This document shows positions 21,195-32,726 of a stretch of DNA of 64,000 bases, one piece after another. The stretch is taken from NCBI GenBank assembly GCA_917880885.1, contig OU862927.1, forward strand, positions 37,909,571-37,973,570, in the 5' to 3' direction. Origin of the DNA: Limnephilus marmoratus (lineage: Eukaryota; Arthropoda; Insecta; Trichoptera; Limnephilidae). Numbering within the stretch: the stretch's first letter is position 1; each line of letters begins with the position of its first letter. The position numbers were made by a program, and so were the translations under genes. The notes beneath the pieces were generated by a model. The model had not been told where the DNA came from and did not search any database. It was given only the letters and a program-made list of their open reading frames with translations.

Positions 21195-21935
21195 TTTTGG
21201 GAGTCGGGTTTGCATACTGCCGTCCAGAGAACTTTTCTTTGGATAACCAACATTTCTGCCAGACCAGCGGTGATCACCCCAAGTGCTTCGTTACAACAGG
21301 GTATCCGGTTAGTGGAGGTCTTGCAGCGCGGTAGGAGGGATGAATTCATACGTCTGTCACTCCTGGACACACTGCCCCTCAGATTTCCACTCACCCTTAA
21401 TATATTTTACCTTCTCTGAATATCCTCTCCTTCCTATCATTTGAGTTCATGGGGTGAAGTTTGTGCAGGTCTTGATGGCAGATGCGTTTGCCACCCAGGT
21501 GCGTGGCGGGCCTGTTGACAGAGAACACTTTCACCTTTATAGCTAGACTCTCTTAACCCACAGTCTTGCAGCGCAGTGTAAGGGATGGATTCATACGTCT
21601 GTCACTCCTGGACATCTGACCCTCAGAATTCCTACTCACCGTAATACATTTTCCTTCCCTGAGTATCAGTTTGTGCAGGTCTTGGCGGGGGATGCTTTTT
21701 TCACCCAACTGACTGATCATTTGGCCTTTCCAGCAAGAATCTCTCGACAGCGTCGGTCACTTCTGAACACACTTACCCTCAGATTCCTACTTACCCCTCA
21801 TACCCTTTTCGTCCCTATAACTACCTCTCTTTCCTTTCTTTTAAAGACCCTAGACAAAGCATCCCCAAAGTTGACATAGACCCTGGTGGAAATTATTTTC
21901 CTTAGAGCCTCCTGGGTGGAGCTGTTGCAAAAAAT
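21195..21935 (+). mobile_element. Non-autonomous family H element, expanded copy
   Basis: Plus orientation. It starts with GGATAACCAACATTTCTGCC and GGTGATCACCCCAAGTG, and ends with the hairpin tail (21845-21924) and an A run. The middle segment (CATACGTCTGTCACTCCTGG ... CTTTCC) is present more than once (about 21300-21420 and 21560-21670, with a third diverged copy 21690-21800), so the body has been internally duplicated. Confidence 0.7.
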
Positions 21936-22125
21936 CAGAATAATCCATATTATGGTATCGTACCTACCGACCCTGAAAATGGTTTGAAAAAGGAATGGAC
22001 ATTGAAATAATGACATTTCTTTGGAAAAATTATATAATTCTTTATTCAAAATATAAAAGTTCCGTAATATAGTAACGGTCTATAATGCAGTAGGCAAGTA
22101 TAGATTACCCACTTACAAAGTTCCA

Positions 22126-22452
22126 CGACTTTTCGTCCCGCGACAAAATATTTCCGATAAAATATCCCCATCAAAATATCTACTAAAACCTAACTTTACC
22201 TAACCTAACAAAAAATGGGACAAACATAATACAGACATCCTGTAAAGGCAATGGTTTTTTGTTTAAAAATACTAAAATAGGTCAAGAATTATGCAGACGT
22301 CCAATAAATACAATAATTTTTTGTTCAAACATAGTAAAATGGGACAAAAAAATACAGAAATCCTGTAAAGTTGGGTTAGGTAAGGTTTTAGTAGATATTT
22401 TGTTGGAAAATATTTTGTCCGTTGGATATTTTATTGCGGGATGAAAAAGCGC
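22126..22452. mobile_element. Foldback element with about 80-bp inverted ends
   Basis: The left end (TCGTCCCGCGACAAAATATT ... CAAAATATCTACTAAAACC) and right end (GGTTTTAGTAGATATTTTG ... TGCGGGATGAAAA) are near-complements with small gaps. The middle has two loosely repeated blocks (ATGGGACAAA, CAGACATCCTGT, TTTTTTGTT). Confidence 0.8.
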
Positions 22453-22454
22453 AT

Positions 22455-23984
22455 TACCACTTACAAATCTTATGATTTCAGAGGAAATTTTGGTTTCGAT
22501 TTATTTAATAAGACTAAATTGCAAACATACATACGAGTACTTGTTTGAACGAAAAGGTCCACCGTGTACAGAACTAGTATATCCCGAATGAGTACGCCGT
22601 ATTTCCTCTGGTTCCGATAAGTTCTTAGTCTCTCCTCTTCTAAGTCATCAATTCAAGTGTTAGGCCTCATTCCTGAAGAGTATTTTAAGAGCGATGCAAT
22701 TAAGAGCGCTGCCGGTCGCTGCGAACATTTATGAATAGGTATTTTAAAAAATCTCTTTTATTTCACTCTCTGACAGTAGTCAGAATCGCGCTCTAGATGT
22801 GTGAGTGAATGCAGGCCTTGTGTGAGTGAGCCACGCGCGTCATCCGTAGCCGCAGCCGAATTATTATTTCTGCCGACCACGCATGTACCAATCTGCAAAT
22901 GTGTAGACACCAAACATTCAATTTCTCTCACCGCTCACAGGAGCGTTCCATTGTTAGCGTCCATGAATATGCTATTATAGCTACTTATCGTTGTTGCGCG
23001 CACAAAATATCCTAAGGGTATTTTAGAATATTAGGATATTTAATAAAAAAAACTTTAAAAAAAAATTAGGGACCCATATTTTTATTTATTTTTATTAATT
23101 GTAGAGTTATTTTTGATACCATGTTTCGGTGAAAACAAGTGGGCTTAATATACATTTTTTTTATTAAAACCGACATTTTTTTCTTAAATTTTGCATTCAG
23201 GATTTTTGTGCGCACTTTTTATGCACATATGATATTTTGTGTAGCAAACGTAGGAAAGGCAACTTGGCCTTTCTCATATGACCCATATCCCTCAGGCCTC
23301 GGGCATATTTTTTCATAAGGTCGAAATATTTCCGCTTTGCAATAAAATCCAAATAAATGGAATATTTCTTATAGTATCCGAAAACTAAAAACTGTTTTTG
23401 AAAGGCGATGAAATACGCTTTTAAATTTTGAAATCCGAAATAAACCTTTGCTTTTCAAATATAAAAATTTTGAACGCACAATTTTTTTTAAAATGACACT
23501 CATCTTACGTTTTTTCTAACTAAAATTACTGATAACGAAAAAATAAAAACACGTACATATTTATTACAAAAATGTATTGTTTGTTTTTTATCGTTTCATG
23601 TAAAAATAATTAATAGATACAAAATTCCATAAGTTTCGTAAACTTTGGTTTTACAAAAGTTCCCAAAGCTAACAAATAGCCGGGGGGGGGGGGGGGGGGG
23701 GTTTAAATTTGGATTTGTGACCAAAACACCCAAATAAACTGAAAATGTATTTTTTTATCAAAAGGTAGAGAAAATATCTTGTGCGGATAAATATTTTTTA
23801 TTTTATTTATTTTTGTTTCAAATTACGAAATATTGGTCTTAAAAGAATTAATTTCGTATGATTTTTGATGCAACTTAATTTTTTGCTAATTTTTTGAGAG
23901 TTAAATATTAATATTAAAAAAATATTTTTGCTTTACCTACTGAGTTTATATTGAAAATATATACATATATATATATACAAATAT
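22455..23984. other. Non-coding with a dispersed repeat and a G run
   Basis: The segment 23335-23660 resembles 31148-31506 (shared TTTTTTCTAACTAAAATTAC and flanks), so it is an interspersed repeat of unknown type. A run of about 20 G starts near 23681. No gene seen. Confidence 0.5.
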
Positions 23985-24039
23985 ATGTAAAACAATTTTC
24001 TCGGTTTACCCGCGTAACGTAGTCCTGAGAAGGACTTTT

Positions 24040-24090
24040 TAACTCCTGACGTTTCGGACAGATCACACTGTCCATCTTCAGAGGCCTTAT
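24040..24090 (-). ncRNA. Hammerhead-like motif, - strand copy
   Basis: CTGAAGA, then a stem GGACAG/CTGTCC, then GAAACGTC. Core boxes as in hammerhead ribozymes, with one extra T between CTGAAGA and the stem. Stem III would need ACGT pairing between two molecules, because there is no loop. Confidence 0.4.
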
Positions 24091-24267
24091 GTCTTACCTT
24101 ATGTCTTATGACTGCCGGCCCCACCTCGTACCCCCAGCACCATAAATCACATTCAACCCGGGTACTCCGTTCTAGCCATAAGAATTGATTTGCACTCACT
24201 TAAGTCTTGGACTCTGGACCAAACAGACATGCGAAAGCTATCAGTTTGAGACAAAAACTAAAGACAT

Positions 24268-24315
24268 AAGGCCTCTGAAGATGGATAGTGTGATCTGTCC
24301 GAAACGTCAGGAGTT
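24268..24315 (+). ncRNA. Hammerhead-like motif, + strand copy
   Basis: Same motif as at 24040-24090 but inverted; the stem reads GGATAG/CTGTCC (one wobble). CCT just before CTGAAGA can pair with AGG just after GAAACGTC as a short stem I. Confidence 0.4.
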
Positions 24316-24426
24316 AAAAAGTCCTTCTCAGGACTACGTTACGCGGGTAAACCGAGAAAATTGTTTTACATCTTACACCCGTGAAAACCTTAACCATAAC
24401 ATACAAATATATGTATATATATATAT

Positions 24427-24810
24427 ACAAGGTGTTAAGGGACGTACTTGACTTACTTTAACCAGTGATTCCTGACATTATTTGGAGTGAAAAATGTAAA
24501 TAAAATTTTGGTCTCCGGTGACTTTTTGGGAGTTTTTTTTATTTATTTTTTCTACAAAAACATAAAAATGGTAGGTATTGGACAGTTAGAGGCGGGGTTA
24601 GGGGTTGGTCAGTTACTCGGCTGAGTGATCAGTGACGACATGCAGAAGAAATTTTTTTTTGTTTGATTTTGAAGAAAAAAATTTTGAAAAAATTTAAAAA
24701 AAGTCATCCAAGAAGTCACCGGAGACCAAAATTTCATATACATTTTTTACTCCAAATAATGTCAGGAATCACTGGTTAAAGTAAGTCAAGTACGTCCCTT
24801 AACACCCTGT
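24427..24810. mobile_element. MITE with long terminal inverted repeats
   Basis: The left end ACAAGGTGTTAAGGGACG and right end CGTCCCTTAACACCCTGT continue as near-perfect complements through CCAGTGATTCCTGACATT and TTGGTCTCCGGTGACTT, roughly 110 bp per arm. It sits in a TATATA microsatellite, which fits a TA target preference. No coding capacity. Confidence 0.85.
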
Positions 24811-25029
24811 ATATATATATACATATATATTTATTTTTTTTATATTTAATATAGGTAGATATATAATTGTACAGTGGAGTTATATAAATTACATATGGTG
24901 TACATACATAGGATACGGTTACATACTAAAATATTGTGCACTTGGGAGAAATTCGAAAAAACTAAATAAAATAGAGATATATAGATTAATAATAAATAGA
25001 AAGAATGAGAAAAACAGGTAGTTATTTAG

Positions 25030-25540
25030 TTAATTATTCCTGATGAAGTGTAGCTTCAGTTTGAGTTTCAGTTTATCATCAGACATCAGTCTTTGGTTTT
25101 TTCAAACCAAGACATCAGTCTTTGGTTTTTTTTTTATTTCAATGGGAAGGTTGTTGAAAAACTTTATCCCTAAATAGATATAATAAATTGTTTTGCATTA
25201 GTTTGGTATTAAATTTTGGTATTTTGATGTTATCTTCATATCTTTTTGATTGGTGAGTTTCAAATTTTTTGATGATATTTATATTATCTTTGTAAATTAG
25301 GATAATTGCATTTTTCTTGAAGATATTCTCTCCTCGAGGCACCGTGAAATCTGCGAAAAGCGTTTCTGTTAGATAGGTGGAGGGTTTCTTAAGGAATACT
25401 TTAATGATTAGTTTCTGGATTACTTTGATCAAGGTTAGAATATTGTTGTATGACCCCCCCCCCCATCCAATAATTCCATATTGAATTAATGACTGGATTA
25501 GTGCATAATATACTCTTTTTAGATTGTTGAGATTATTGTA
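25030..25540 (-). pseudogene. LINE 3' fragment (CR1/Jockey-type)
   Basis: On the - strand 25540-25440 decodes to YALIQSLIQYGIIGWGG-like sequence across a C run, typical of the RT thumb. The next frame (25432-25139) has the C-terminal block ending LMQNNLLYL plus KVFQQP, with a shift. Broken by frameshifts. Confidence 0.65.
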
Positions 25541-25544
25541 TATT

Positions 25545-26380
25545 ATAAAAAAAAATTCTTTGGGTAATTTTAATTTATGTGCGACAAATTTGAGTTAAAA
25601 AAATAATACGATTTCTGTCACACAAAAAACTTTTTTTTCTCATTTTAATTTTATAATTTTATATTTTTTTATATTTCTGTAGTATATGTAGTATATATTT
25701 TTTAAATAATTACCATTAATTACAAGTAATGGTCAGAGTTGCCTCTAAAATGATTAAAAAGATGAGTTTGAAAAATGGGATATATTTATGTCAGATTATT
25801 TAGGAAACCGTTGTGAATCAAATGGTGTAAACAAAAAAAAATTGTTCGAAAACCTTACATGGGATATTTTGTGAATGCAAGGACGATATGTTCTCAAGAG
25901 TTTTGAGAATAAATATATATAGGATATTTTTTACGTTATTAATTTATCAAAAAAAAAAAATTCTTGCATCTATTTTATTGTACCTAAACTTGATGTGGAA
26001 AATAACATATTTACTATAAGCCAAATAATGTACATGCGGATATACAATTGGATATATGCATAATGATAATTATACTAAAAAGGTTTTATTTCTGGGAGTG
26101 CAAAAGTCACACAGCTTCATATGTGCTAGAGCTACAAAACTACACTACTTGGATGTTTCTGACCACAAATGTTTAATAAACTGGCGTAAAAGTACTACCT
26201 AATGATGTGTAAGCCCATAGAAGGATTCTCGAGAAACATAGAAATGCATTGATTGAAATTGCACAAACGAATTGGTTATCGCTACCCAGCTTGAAATGCT
26301 GCAAATGGGTCCAATCTTTGTGGCGTCATTCTTAATTAAATGAGAACAAATAACTTTGTAGAAACAGCTTTATGTAATCA
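25545..26380. other. No gene; part of a dispersed repeat
   Basis: About 25558-25600 (GTGCGACAAATTTGAGTT and flanks) is matched at 35660-35700 (CATGCGACAAATTTGAGTT), so this end belongs to an interspersed repeat. The rest is AT-rich with nothing recognised. Confidence 0.4.
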
Positions 26381-26382
26381 AT

Positions 26383-26430
26383 ATTATCAACATGTTTCGA
26401 AAACAGAGTGTTCTTCGTCAGGATAAGATT
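26383..26430 (-). ncRNA. Hammerhead-like motif
   Basis: On the - strand: TTATC, CTGACGA, a weak stem, CGAAAC, ATGTT, GATAA. TTATC directly before the core pairs with GATAA directly after the GTT triplet, giving a 5-bp stem I. The sequences differ from stem I at 62137 but pair equally well. Downstream (TACAAAGTTATTTG) matches that copy. Confidence 0.5.
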
Positions 26431-26589
26431 AATATTAAAAGACAAACAACTATAGGCATATGAGAATTATAGACAAAATATTCAAGGGAGAGGTGATTAA
26501 TTACTTAAAAATATCACAAAATGCAATTATATAAAATGAAATATAAAAATTATTTTTAAGTTAAATACTCTTATAGTATAGCAAAGTCA

Positions 26590-26920
26590 TTAGAGAAGCT
26601 GTGTGGAGGTAATTTTTAATGAAAGGAAGGAGAGGAATTTCTGGGTAGGTAAAAGTATGAAATGATGGTGGAGAGAGTCCGGCTGTAGAGATCAAAAGAT
26701 CTCCCTCTTCCAGTTTCTCCCAATCCGGCCCGCCACGCAGTAAGTGAACAAAATCATCCGCCACCAAAACCCATGCAGACCTCACCCGTGAACCCGGGAA
26801 CCCATGCTCAGTCACCAAACATAGCGGACCACTTGGGGTGACCAAGTGGTGGGGGTGTTGGTTATCCAATAAATGGTTTCCGGGGCGATGGTACCTAAAA
26901 CGCCTCCCAAATTGAAAATT
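26590..26920 (-). mobile_element. Non-autonomous family H element, diverged copy
   Basis: Reverse copy with GGTTATCCAATAAATGGTTT, ACTTGGGGTGACC and a partial tail (AGCTGTGTGGAGG). The hairpin tail is mostly lost. Confidence 0.65.
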
Positions 26921-26924
26921 TATT

Positions 26925-27298
26925 ATAGTACTTGACATAAACAATTTTAATTTTGCACAATTTTAGTATGAAAGCTCGGTCAGTATTGGTATACCGCGAT
27001 GACTCACTAAACAGAAAAAAAAACGAATAAAAAATATCGATTACTCGGGCAAGGACAACACTAGTCTACCGATAAAATTCGTTACATCACTACTTCGCTT
27101 TATATGTATGTATTTGTCAAAACCCTTGTTCCCCGGCCCCCTCAGGAGAAATGAGCGAAAGGGATACCTGCACGTCGGGCCGAAAATACCTAAATAAAAT
27201 CTTCGAAATCGATGTTTTGTATTCCCCATTTTTCTTCTCCAAAACTGGACGAATTTAAAAAAATTTTTTCACTAACTGTATTAAAAGAAAATATTCTA
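26925..27298. other. No gene seen
   Basis: No coding frame or named repeat recognised. Confidence 0.35.
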
Positions 27299-27451
27299 TG
27301 TCGGTACGTTTTGCTTTTTTTCAAAATACATTGTTTAGTTTGTATACTGAACGTTTTTTGACGGCGTTTAAATTAGGCAATTTTATTCATTTTTGGAAGG
27401 TCCTAACTTCTATAAGAAGTAAATTATCAAAAAAAGCAAAACGTACCGACA
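27299..27451. mobile_element. Small MITE, 153 bp
   Basis: Terminal inverted repeats of about 22-24 bp (TGTCGGTACGTTTTGCTTTT at the left, its complement at the right) flank about 105 bp of unique AT-rich sequence. Confidence 0.75.
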
Positions 27452-27681
27452 CGCTAGTGGTCGATATCTATATTATGTAAAAAAAAATTTTGCTCTAGGG
27501 TCAAAATCCAGAGAGATAAACGGGGAATACGTTTGTATGGAAAAACGCCGCTAGTATTTCCTCTTAACGGCATCGCAATCGTGTATGCAATCTGACAGAA
27601 GTGGTGCATGTGCTTGCACTGTGCTAGAGATGGGTGAGTTCTGCTTTCTTACGGAGGCCTCCGAGGCGTGCTTCGTTTTAA

Positions 27682-28295
27682 GGTCTCTGCCCACTACACC
27701 GTTCCATACCATGACCGTAACCGTAGCGGCGCATGCAAAAAAATATTCTTTTTATCGATCAATATGAAACGCTGCTCACTAGCCCGTTCCGTGACTGACC
27801 AACACCATCGCATACCATGACCGGACTGACGGCGAATTCTCGATGACAATATTTTGCAGGTGCCAGTCCGCTCTATGCATGGCACGCGACGGTGTTAGAA
27901 CGGGGATCATCCGCGTACGATCCCCATTCTAACCCCGTTCTAACCGCGTTGCCACTCCGTCAGTTCATGATTTGTGTTCATTTTTCGTGTTTATATCCAG
28001 GTATTTTAATGATATGACACTATGCTTCTCCTGACGCGTCAGTCCGGCACGAAAACACAGGCGAAATGATATAATGGGCACCGATAGAACGGGCACCGTA
28101 CACCTATTGAATGGGGATGGTACGGACATTAACCGCGGTGTATACGGGTATCATACGGTCACTCTACCCGTTACGTGCGGGTATAATACGGTGTTAGCAC
28201 GTTCTAGTGGGCATAGTAGGGCGTAGCGTGTTTATTTCATGGCTGATACTTTCATAGTACGGTCATGGTATGGAACGGTGTAGTGGGCAGAGACC
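27682..28295. mobile_element. 614-bp MITE with 38-bp inverted repeats and TTTAA duplication
   Basis: Ends are perfect complements over 38 bp (GGTCTCTGCCCACTACACCG and on). TTTAA flanks both sides (27677-27681, 28296-28300). The DNA on either side matches an uninterrupted relative at about 28520-28600, which reads CTTTTAAAAG at the insertion point. Internal shorter inverted repeats occur (GGGGATCATCC/GGATC pairs near 27900-27930). Whether the duplication is TTTAA or TTAA plus one T cannot be decided. Confidence 0.85.
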
Positions 28296-28300
28296 TTTAA

Positions 28301-29034
28301 AATGATTCCAGTTCTAGCAGCAGGTCCCGGGTCCAAGTTTTTGGCTGCGAACTGAGTACTGGATGCTGTTGCGGCGCTCGGGCTGGGAGGCACGGTTTCG
28401 GCCAAGAACCCGGAGCCGGACCTGGAAAGAACCCGCACAAAAACTCGGACAAGAACCTGCACAAAAACTTGGATTTTGAACCGGACAAGAACCCGTACAA
28501 GCACTTGAATCCGAACTAGAGATGTGTGAGTTCTGCATTTTTCCGGAGGCTTCCGAGGCGTGCATCCTTTTAAAAGTACTAGAGTTCTAGAAGCACGTCC
28601 CGGATCCGAGTTCCGGGTTTGAGTCGAGTCCTGCACCGGATTCTCTGGGAGTAGTCGATTTTAAAAATGAGTAGGAGTAGGATCCGCTTCCCACGAAGAA
28701 CCCAAGTTCAAGAGCCCATTCCAGCTAAATCTAACATCGCTAGTGCATACGGGAGATGTGTCTGATGATTTTGTCGTGAGGTTTTTGCTAAGGTTGCTAT
28801 TAAAAACTCTCGAAATTGAGGTTAGTGACAGGTCTATTGACACCGGCTTAAAATACGATAATTATTCAAGATCAGATTAAAAAAAACGGTGAATACCACA
28901 CCATACACCCAACTGTGACTATCTAGTTATATATGACATCTTCAATTAGGGTAATTTTTGAGTTAGAAAAGAAACGTGACTGAAGGAAATGGAGAGAAGA
29001 AGGCTGGAAACAACTGGCTATTCAAATTTGGTCA
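28301..29034. other. Duplicated flank of the MITE target, no gene
   Basis: About 28518-28600 is a second copy of the sequence around the MITE target (AGAGATG-GTGAGTTCTGC, CGAGGCGTGC, AAGCACGTCCCGG). The segment 28330-28500 is a GC-richer imperfect repeat of ACAAGAACC/GGACAAGAAC units. A short diverged piece of the tRNA-SINE body lies near 28975-29035 (GGAGAGAAGAAGGCTGGAAA). Confidence 0.5.
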
Positions 29035-30310
29035 CTGTTAATTTATTTATTTACGCCCTTTTTGGGGCTTTTACAAACATTACATACGACTTATAAGAAA
29101 AATACAGCATTCATTGTACGTAACTGAACTGTCTCAGTAACAATATTTGTTTAAACATAAATTGAAGATGTCCACTGACTTGGTATAATTGTGTTCCTCC
29201 ATTAGTATTCTTGGCAAAGAGGAATACATATGGTAGTTAGTTCCAGAATTTCTGCACTGAAATAAATCCTGACTTTCTAGTATTACGTAGTGGAATCCGG
29301 AAGCTTATCAATTCTAGCAATATCGGACTATCAACTAAATCATTTAGAATTTTATATAGAAATACCAAGTCAGTGAAAATTCTTCTGTCGGACAATTTGA
29401 GCATGTTCATATCATTTAAAATAGTGTTGTAGTTCAACATAATTGCTGGAATACCCATTTTTTTTTTAAATTGTACAACAGATTTTTATCCAATTACTGT
29501 ACAATTTTCTCATTTTGACAGTCTTAACACCTAGGAAGATGATTATTATACAAAAAAATCTTAAGGCTATCTAAAGAAGAGTTATATATATCTAGTGTTT
29601 CCGATATTTCGTTCAACAGAACCATTCCTGTTGTGATGCTATGCTGTGCTAGAACATCTGTTCTGCCGTATGGTATTTTGAACAAGTCGTGTCGACGACT
29701 ACGGCTGAAATTTTCAGGCACGTATAAGCCATAACATTCTAAGAGGAATGGGCTGTCAATACGATTATGGATTATGTTAAAACTAAGAATTGCAAGATTT
29801 GCATAACGTCTAGTTTCCAAGCTAAATCTATTTGTTGCCTCAAGTAATTCCATATGGTGCATGAATCTCGGGTACGTTCCATTCATCCACATATAGACAT
29901 ACCTAAGGAACTTTTTCTGAATTTGTTCTAGCATATTAATATATTTCGCTTGGTGCGGAGTCCACACACCACTGGCATACTCCAGCTTACTTCTTATGAC
30001 TCCATCAAACATGGCTATCATTGCATCTGGGTCATCAAATTGCTAAATTTAATTTTTAAAATTTAGAAAATGTAAGAATTTGTTTTGTATTCTTTCAACA
30101 GCTTGTACATGTGTACTATAATGTGGATCCAGACGGGAGAATTGTACTCAAGTTGACTTCTAAAATAGGCAAAATATAACAGTTTAATACATTTTATATT
30201 GTTAAAATAGTTAGCCTAGTTATAAATCCCAAATTTTTTAAGCCCTTATTAGAGATTTCTGTTATGTGATTAACAAATGAAAGATTTGATTGTGTTAAGG
30301 TTCACATTCA
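29035..30310 (-). pseudogene. Composite of LINE 3' fragments
   Basis: Three reverse-oriented pieces lie in a row. 29035-29465 has a TTTATTTATT tail, a GCCCTTTTTGGGGCTTTTAC block and the frame RRIFTDLVFLYKILNDL. 29500-30021 has RSKLEYASGVWTPHQAKY and QKKFLRYVYMWMNGTYPR, of the family seen at 19649. 30022-30310 has broken frames with FVNHITEISNKG and YFRSQLEYNS-like text. All are truncated and shifted. The first and third parts resemble the element at 34605-35625. Confidence 0.75.
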
Positions 30311-30854
30311 GTAAAAACACACTCCGTTTAGACAAGCATTCCGAGTTTATTTGTCAATAACACGTTTACGTGTCAATTTTGAACTTTTTATTTCTACCCC
30401 AATAAACACCGGCTCGGCCCCCCTGCTTTTCTGAAGGAACTGCTTTTCCTGCGAATTAGAAAGAAGGAAGCTTCCAGGAATCCTGTTAAATTTACGTGTA
30501 TAAACAACTGGTGTAAAAACTAACACTAAAACAAAACCAACTACTAGCGTTTTTCCACATAGATCATAACAACACTCTGCATTATGGGGCGTTCGCACAC
30601 ATCACTCGGATGAGGGTTTACTCAAGGAAATGTTCCATTTTCGTTTTACCGCATGTTCAGACGGTTCTTTCGAAATAAGAGTTCACTCGTCATTCTACTA
30701 CAAAGTCGTCAAGCGCAGACGCACGGATTTTGAAATTTCAATTCTTGAATATTTACGATTTCAAATTGACATTTCCGATAACGTCGAACTTAATTACGAG
30801 AAATAATTTGTGATTCTTTTAAAAAGTAAATAAATATCACCACCTACAATTTGG
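30311..30854. other. No gene seen
   Basis: An 83-codon frame (30347-30598, - strand) has no recognisable similarity. Confidence 0.35.
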
Positions 30855-31147
30855 AAGGCGGGAATGGGTACCACCGCCCCGGGAACCTTTATTGGATAAC
30901 CCACACCTCTGCTATAGGTCACCCCAGTGGTTCGTTACGTTTGGTGATTTAGCAGGGGTGCCCAGGTTCATGTGGTGAGGTTTGTCCAGGTCTTGGAGGC
31001 GGGTGACCAAGACACACTGAACCCCAGATTCCTACCCACCCCTTAAACCCTTTTCCTTCCCAGAACTCTCCTCTCCTTCCTTTTCTTAAAAAACCCTCCA
31101 CACAGCATCCCCAAAGATGACATAGGCCCTGAGGGAAATTATTTTCC
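30855..31147 (+). mobile_element. Non-autonomous family H element, short copy
   Basis: Plus orientation: GGAAGGCGGGAATGGG, TATTGGATAACCCACACCTC, GGTCACCCCAGTGGTTCG, then a shortened body and the first half of the hairpin tail (CCTCCACACAG ... GGCCCTGAGGGAAATTATT). It stops at 31147, where another repeat begins, so the closing half of the hairpin is missing. Confidence 0.75.
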
Positions 31148-31506
31148 TATAAAATCCATATAAAAGGAATATTTGTAAAGGTATCCAAAAATTAAAATTA
31201 TTTGAAAGGTGATAATAATTCCAAATTTTATTATTAGAAATAACCACGTAATTTTTTAAATGGAATTTTTTTTGTGTACTTTTAAAAGTTTTAAAAACGG
31301 CTCTCCTTGCGTTTTTTCTAACTAAAATTACTGGTAACAGAAAAAAAATCAAAACACATTCTTATTTTGGTTAACAAATAAATTATAAACGTTTTAGTTA
31401 CATCTCTTTTTTGTCGATTCATATAAAAATAATTTAAAAAAAAAAACACAAAGTTTCATAATTTTTTTTCAAATTTCGATCGGAAACTTTTGTTTCATAA
31501 AAGCGT
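31148..31506. repeat. Dispersed repeat, partner of 23335-23660
   Basis: Shares the CGTTTTTTCTAACTAAAATT block and several flanking segments in the same order with 23335-23660. No coding content. Confidence 0.5.
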
Positions 31507-32038
31507 ACATTCGTATGTTGTGGTTAATTTCATTGTTAGATTGAATATAGGGCGCGTTGTTTTTTCTTTCCAATTCCGTTTAGATCATATTTTTCACTAT
31601 GATAGTAAGGGAGAAACAACGATTTCTACGAGACGTGTATGAGTTGTTTCGAAAAGCGAAAAAAATGGAGCATTTTGACATCCAAGTCGCTCCTTCCACA
31701 CGTCCTTAGCCAGAAAATTCTCGGCTGACTGATTCGCGATTGAAAGACTGTTCACACACACATCATTCGCCTCACGATGTCATATCATGATGTTAATTCC
31801 GAATTATTATTTTTAATTGTAAAACTAATGTTTTTAAGACAAGATTTTTTATGCATAGCACAAAGGGTAGGGCACAAACATAGCACGAGAGGACACGGGT
31901 TCAAGTCCCGTTGGCGTCATGTATCTTTTCTCGGAAGATTTTTCAATGTGGATGAGTGTTTCAGGCTGATAATTATTGCTTATAATAAATGTTAATTCCG
32001 GTTGCGAATAAACACCGATATGTAATATTTTCGGTATG
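31507..32038. other. Non-coding with a degenerate tRNA-like sequence
   Basis: About 31855-31925 has a good B box (GGTTCAAGTCC inside ACGGGTTCAAGTCCCGT) and a poor A box, so it is probably an old tRNA-derived head. Nothing else recognised. Confidence 0.4.
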
Positions 32039-32720
32039 CTTCATTCATTGATATGCTTGGTGTAACCCTAAGTAACCAGCTCAGGTATGGGGGCTCCATC
32101 GAAGCAGAGTAAAGTTACCCTCCCAAAAACTGGGCGTACTGTACAGGGCCCGCAGACACTTTAATAGTACACAACTGCTAACCCTGTATAAATCACGCTC
32201 GCCCCACGGTTGAATTTTGCAGCCACCTCTGGTCTGGAGCTCCAAAATACCTATAAAATACCCTCGACTCTGTGCAGAAACGGGCGGTCCGTTTAATAGA
32301 TTCTCCTATCTTAACAGACGGATTGCAATCTTTAGAGCACAGGCGTCGGGTGGGAATGCTATCCTTGTTCTACCGAAATTATAATGGAAGATGCTCCGAG
32401 GAACTAGCATCATTGATCCCTTCGGCACCGGTGCATAGTCGGGAAACACGCCAAACGCGTGCCCAACATTTGTACACGGTTGACATTTGTCACATGAGAA
32501 CGGGTCGTTTCTTCGACTCGTTCTTTTGTTCAACAGCTCGGCTGTGGATTGATTTGCCGGCCTCTGTGTTTCCTCCTTCCTACAACATGGGTCTCTTCTA
32601 GACCAATGTTCATTCCTTCCTCTCCTCAAAAAGACCCTCCATACAGCATCCCAGATGATATAGGCCCTGAGGGAAATCATTTTCCTCAGGGCCTCAGTGT
32701 GGAGTTAATGTAAAAAAAAA
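32039..32720 (+). pseudogene. LINE 3' end with hairpin tail (family L), copy 2
   Basis: Carries DMLGVTLS-like sequence, QKRAVRLIDSPILTDG, RRRVGMLSLFYRNYNGRC and SFFCSTARLW in one frame (32272-32601), a stop near 32600, then the hairpin tail and an A run at 32712-32726. Very close to the copies at 16387 and 43040. Confidence 0.8.
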
Positions 32721-32726
32721 AAAAAA

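Larger units (their letters stand above)
23985..24400. mobile_element. Head-to-head pair of hairpin-element copies
   Basis: About 23985-24100 (- strand) and 24262-24375 (+ strand) are inverted copies of one sequence: AAGGCCTCTGAAGATGGA, a hairpin, GAAACGTCAGGAGTTAAAAA, GTCCTTCTCAGGACTACGTT, ACCGAGAAAATTGTTTTACA. The spacer differs. AT microsatellite lies at both outer ends. Confidence 0.75.

Noticed and set aside
23681..23701. Run of about 20 G as a functional quadruplex element
   Set aside because: A lone homopolymer is as likely a sequencing or assembly effect or a simple repeat; nothing around it supports a role.
28232..28636. 134-codon frame with repeated VLVRVLVRF text
   Set aside because: It arises from imperfect ACAAGAACC repeats; no known domain, and three overlapping frames are open in the same stretch.
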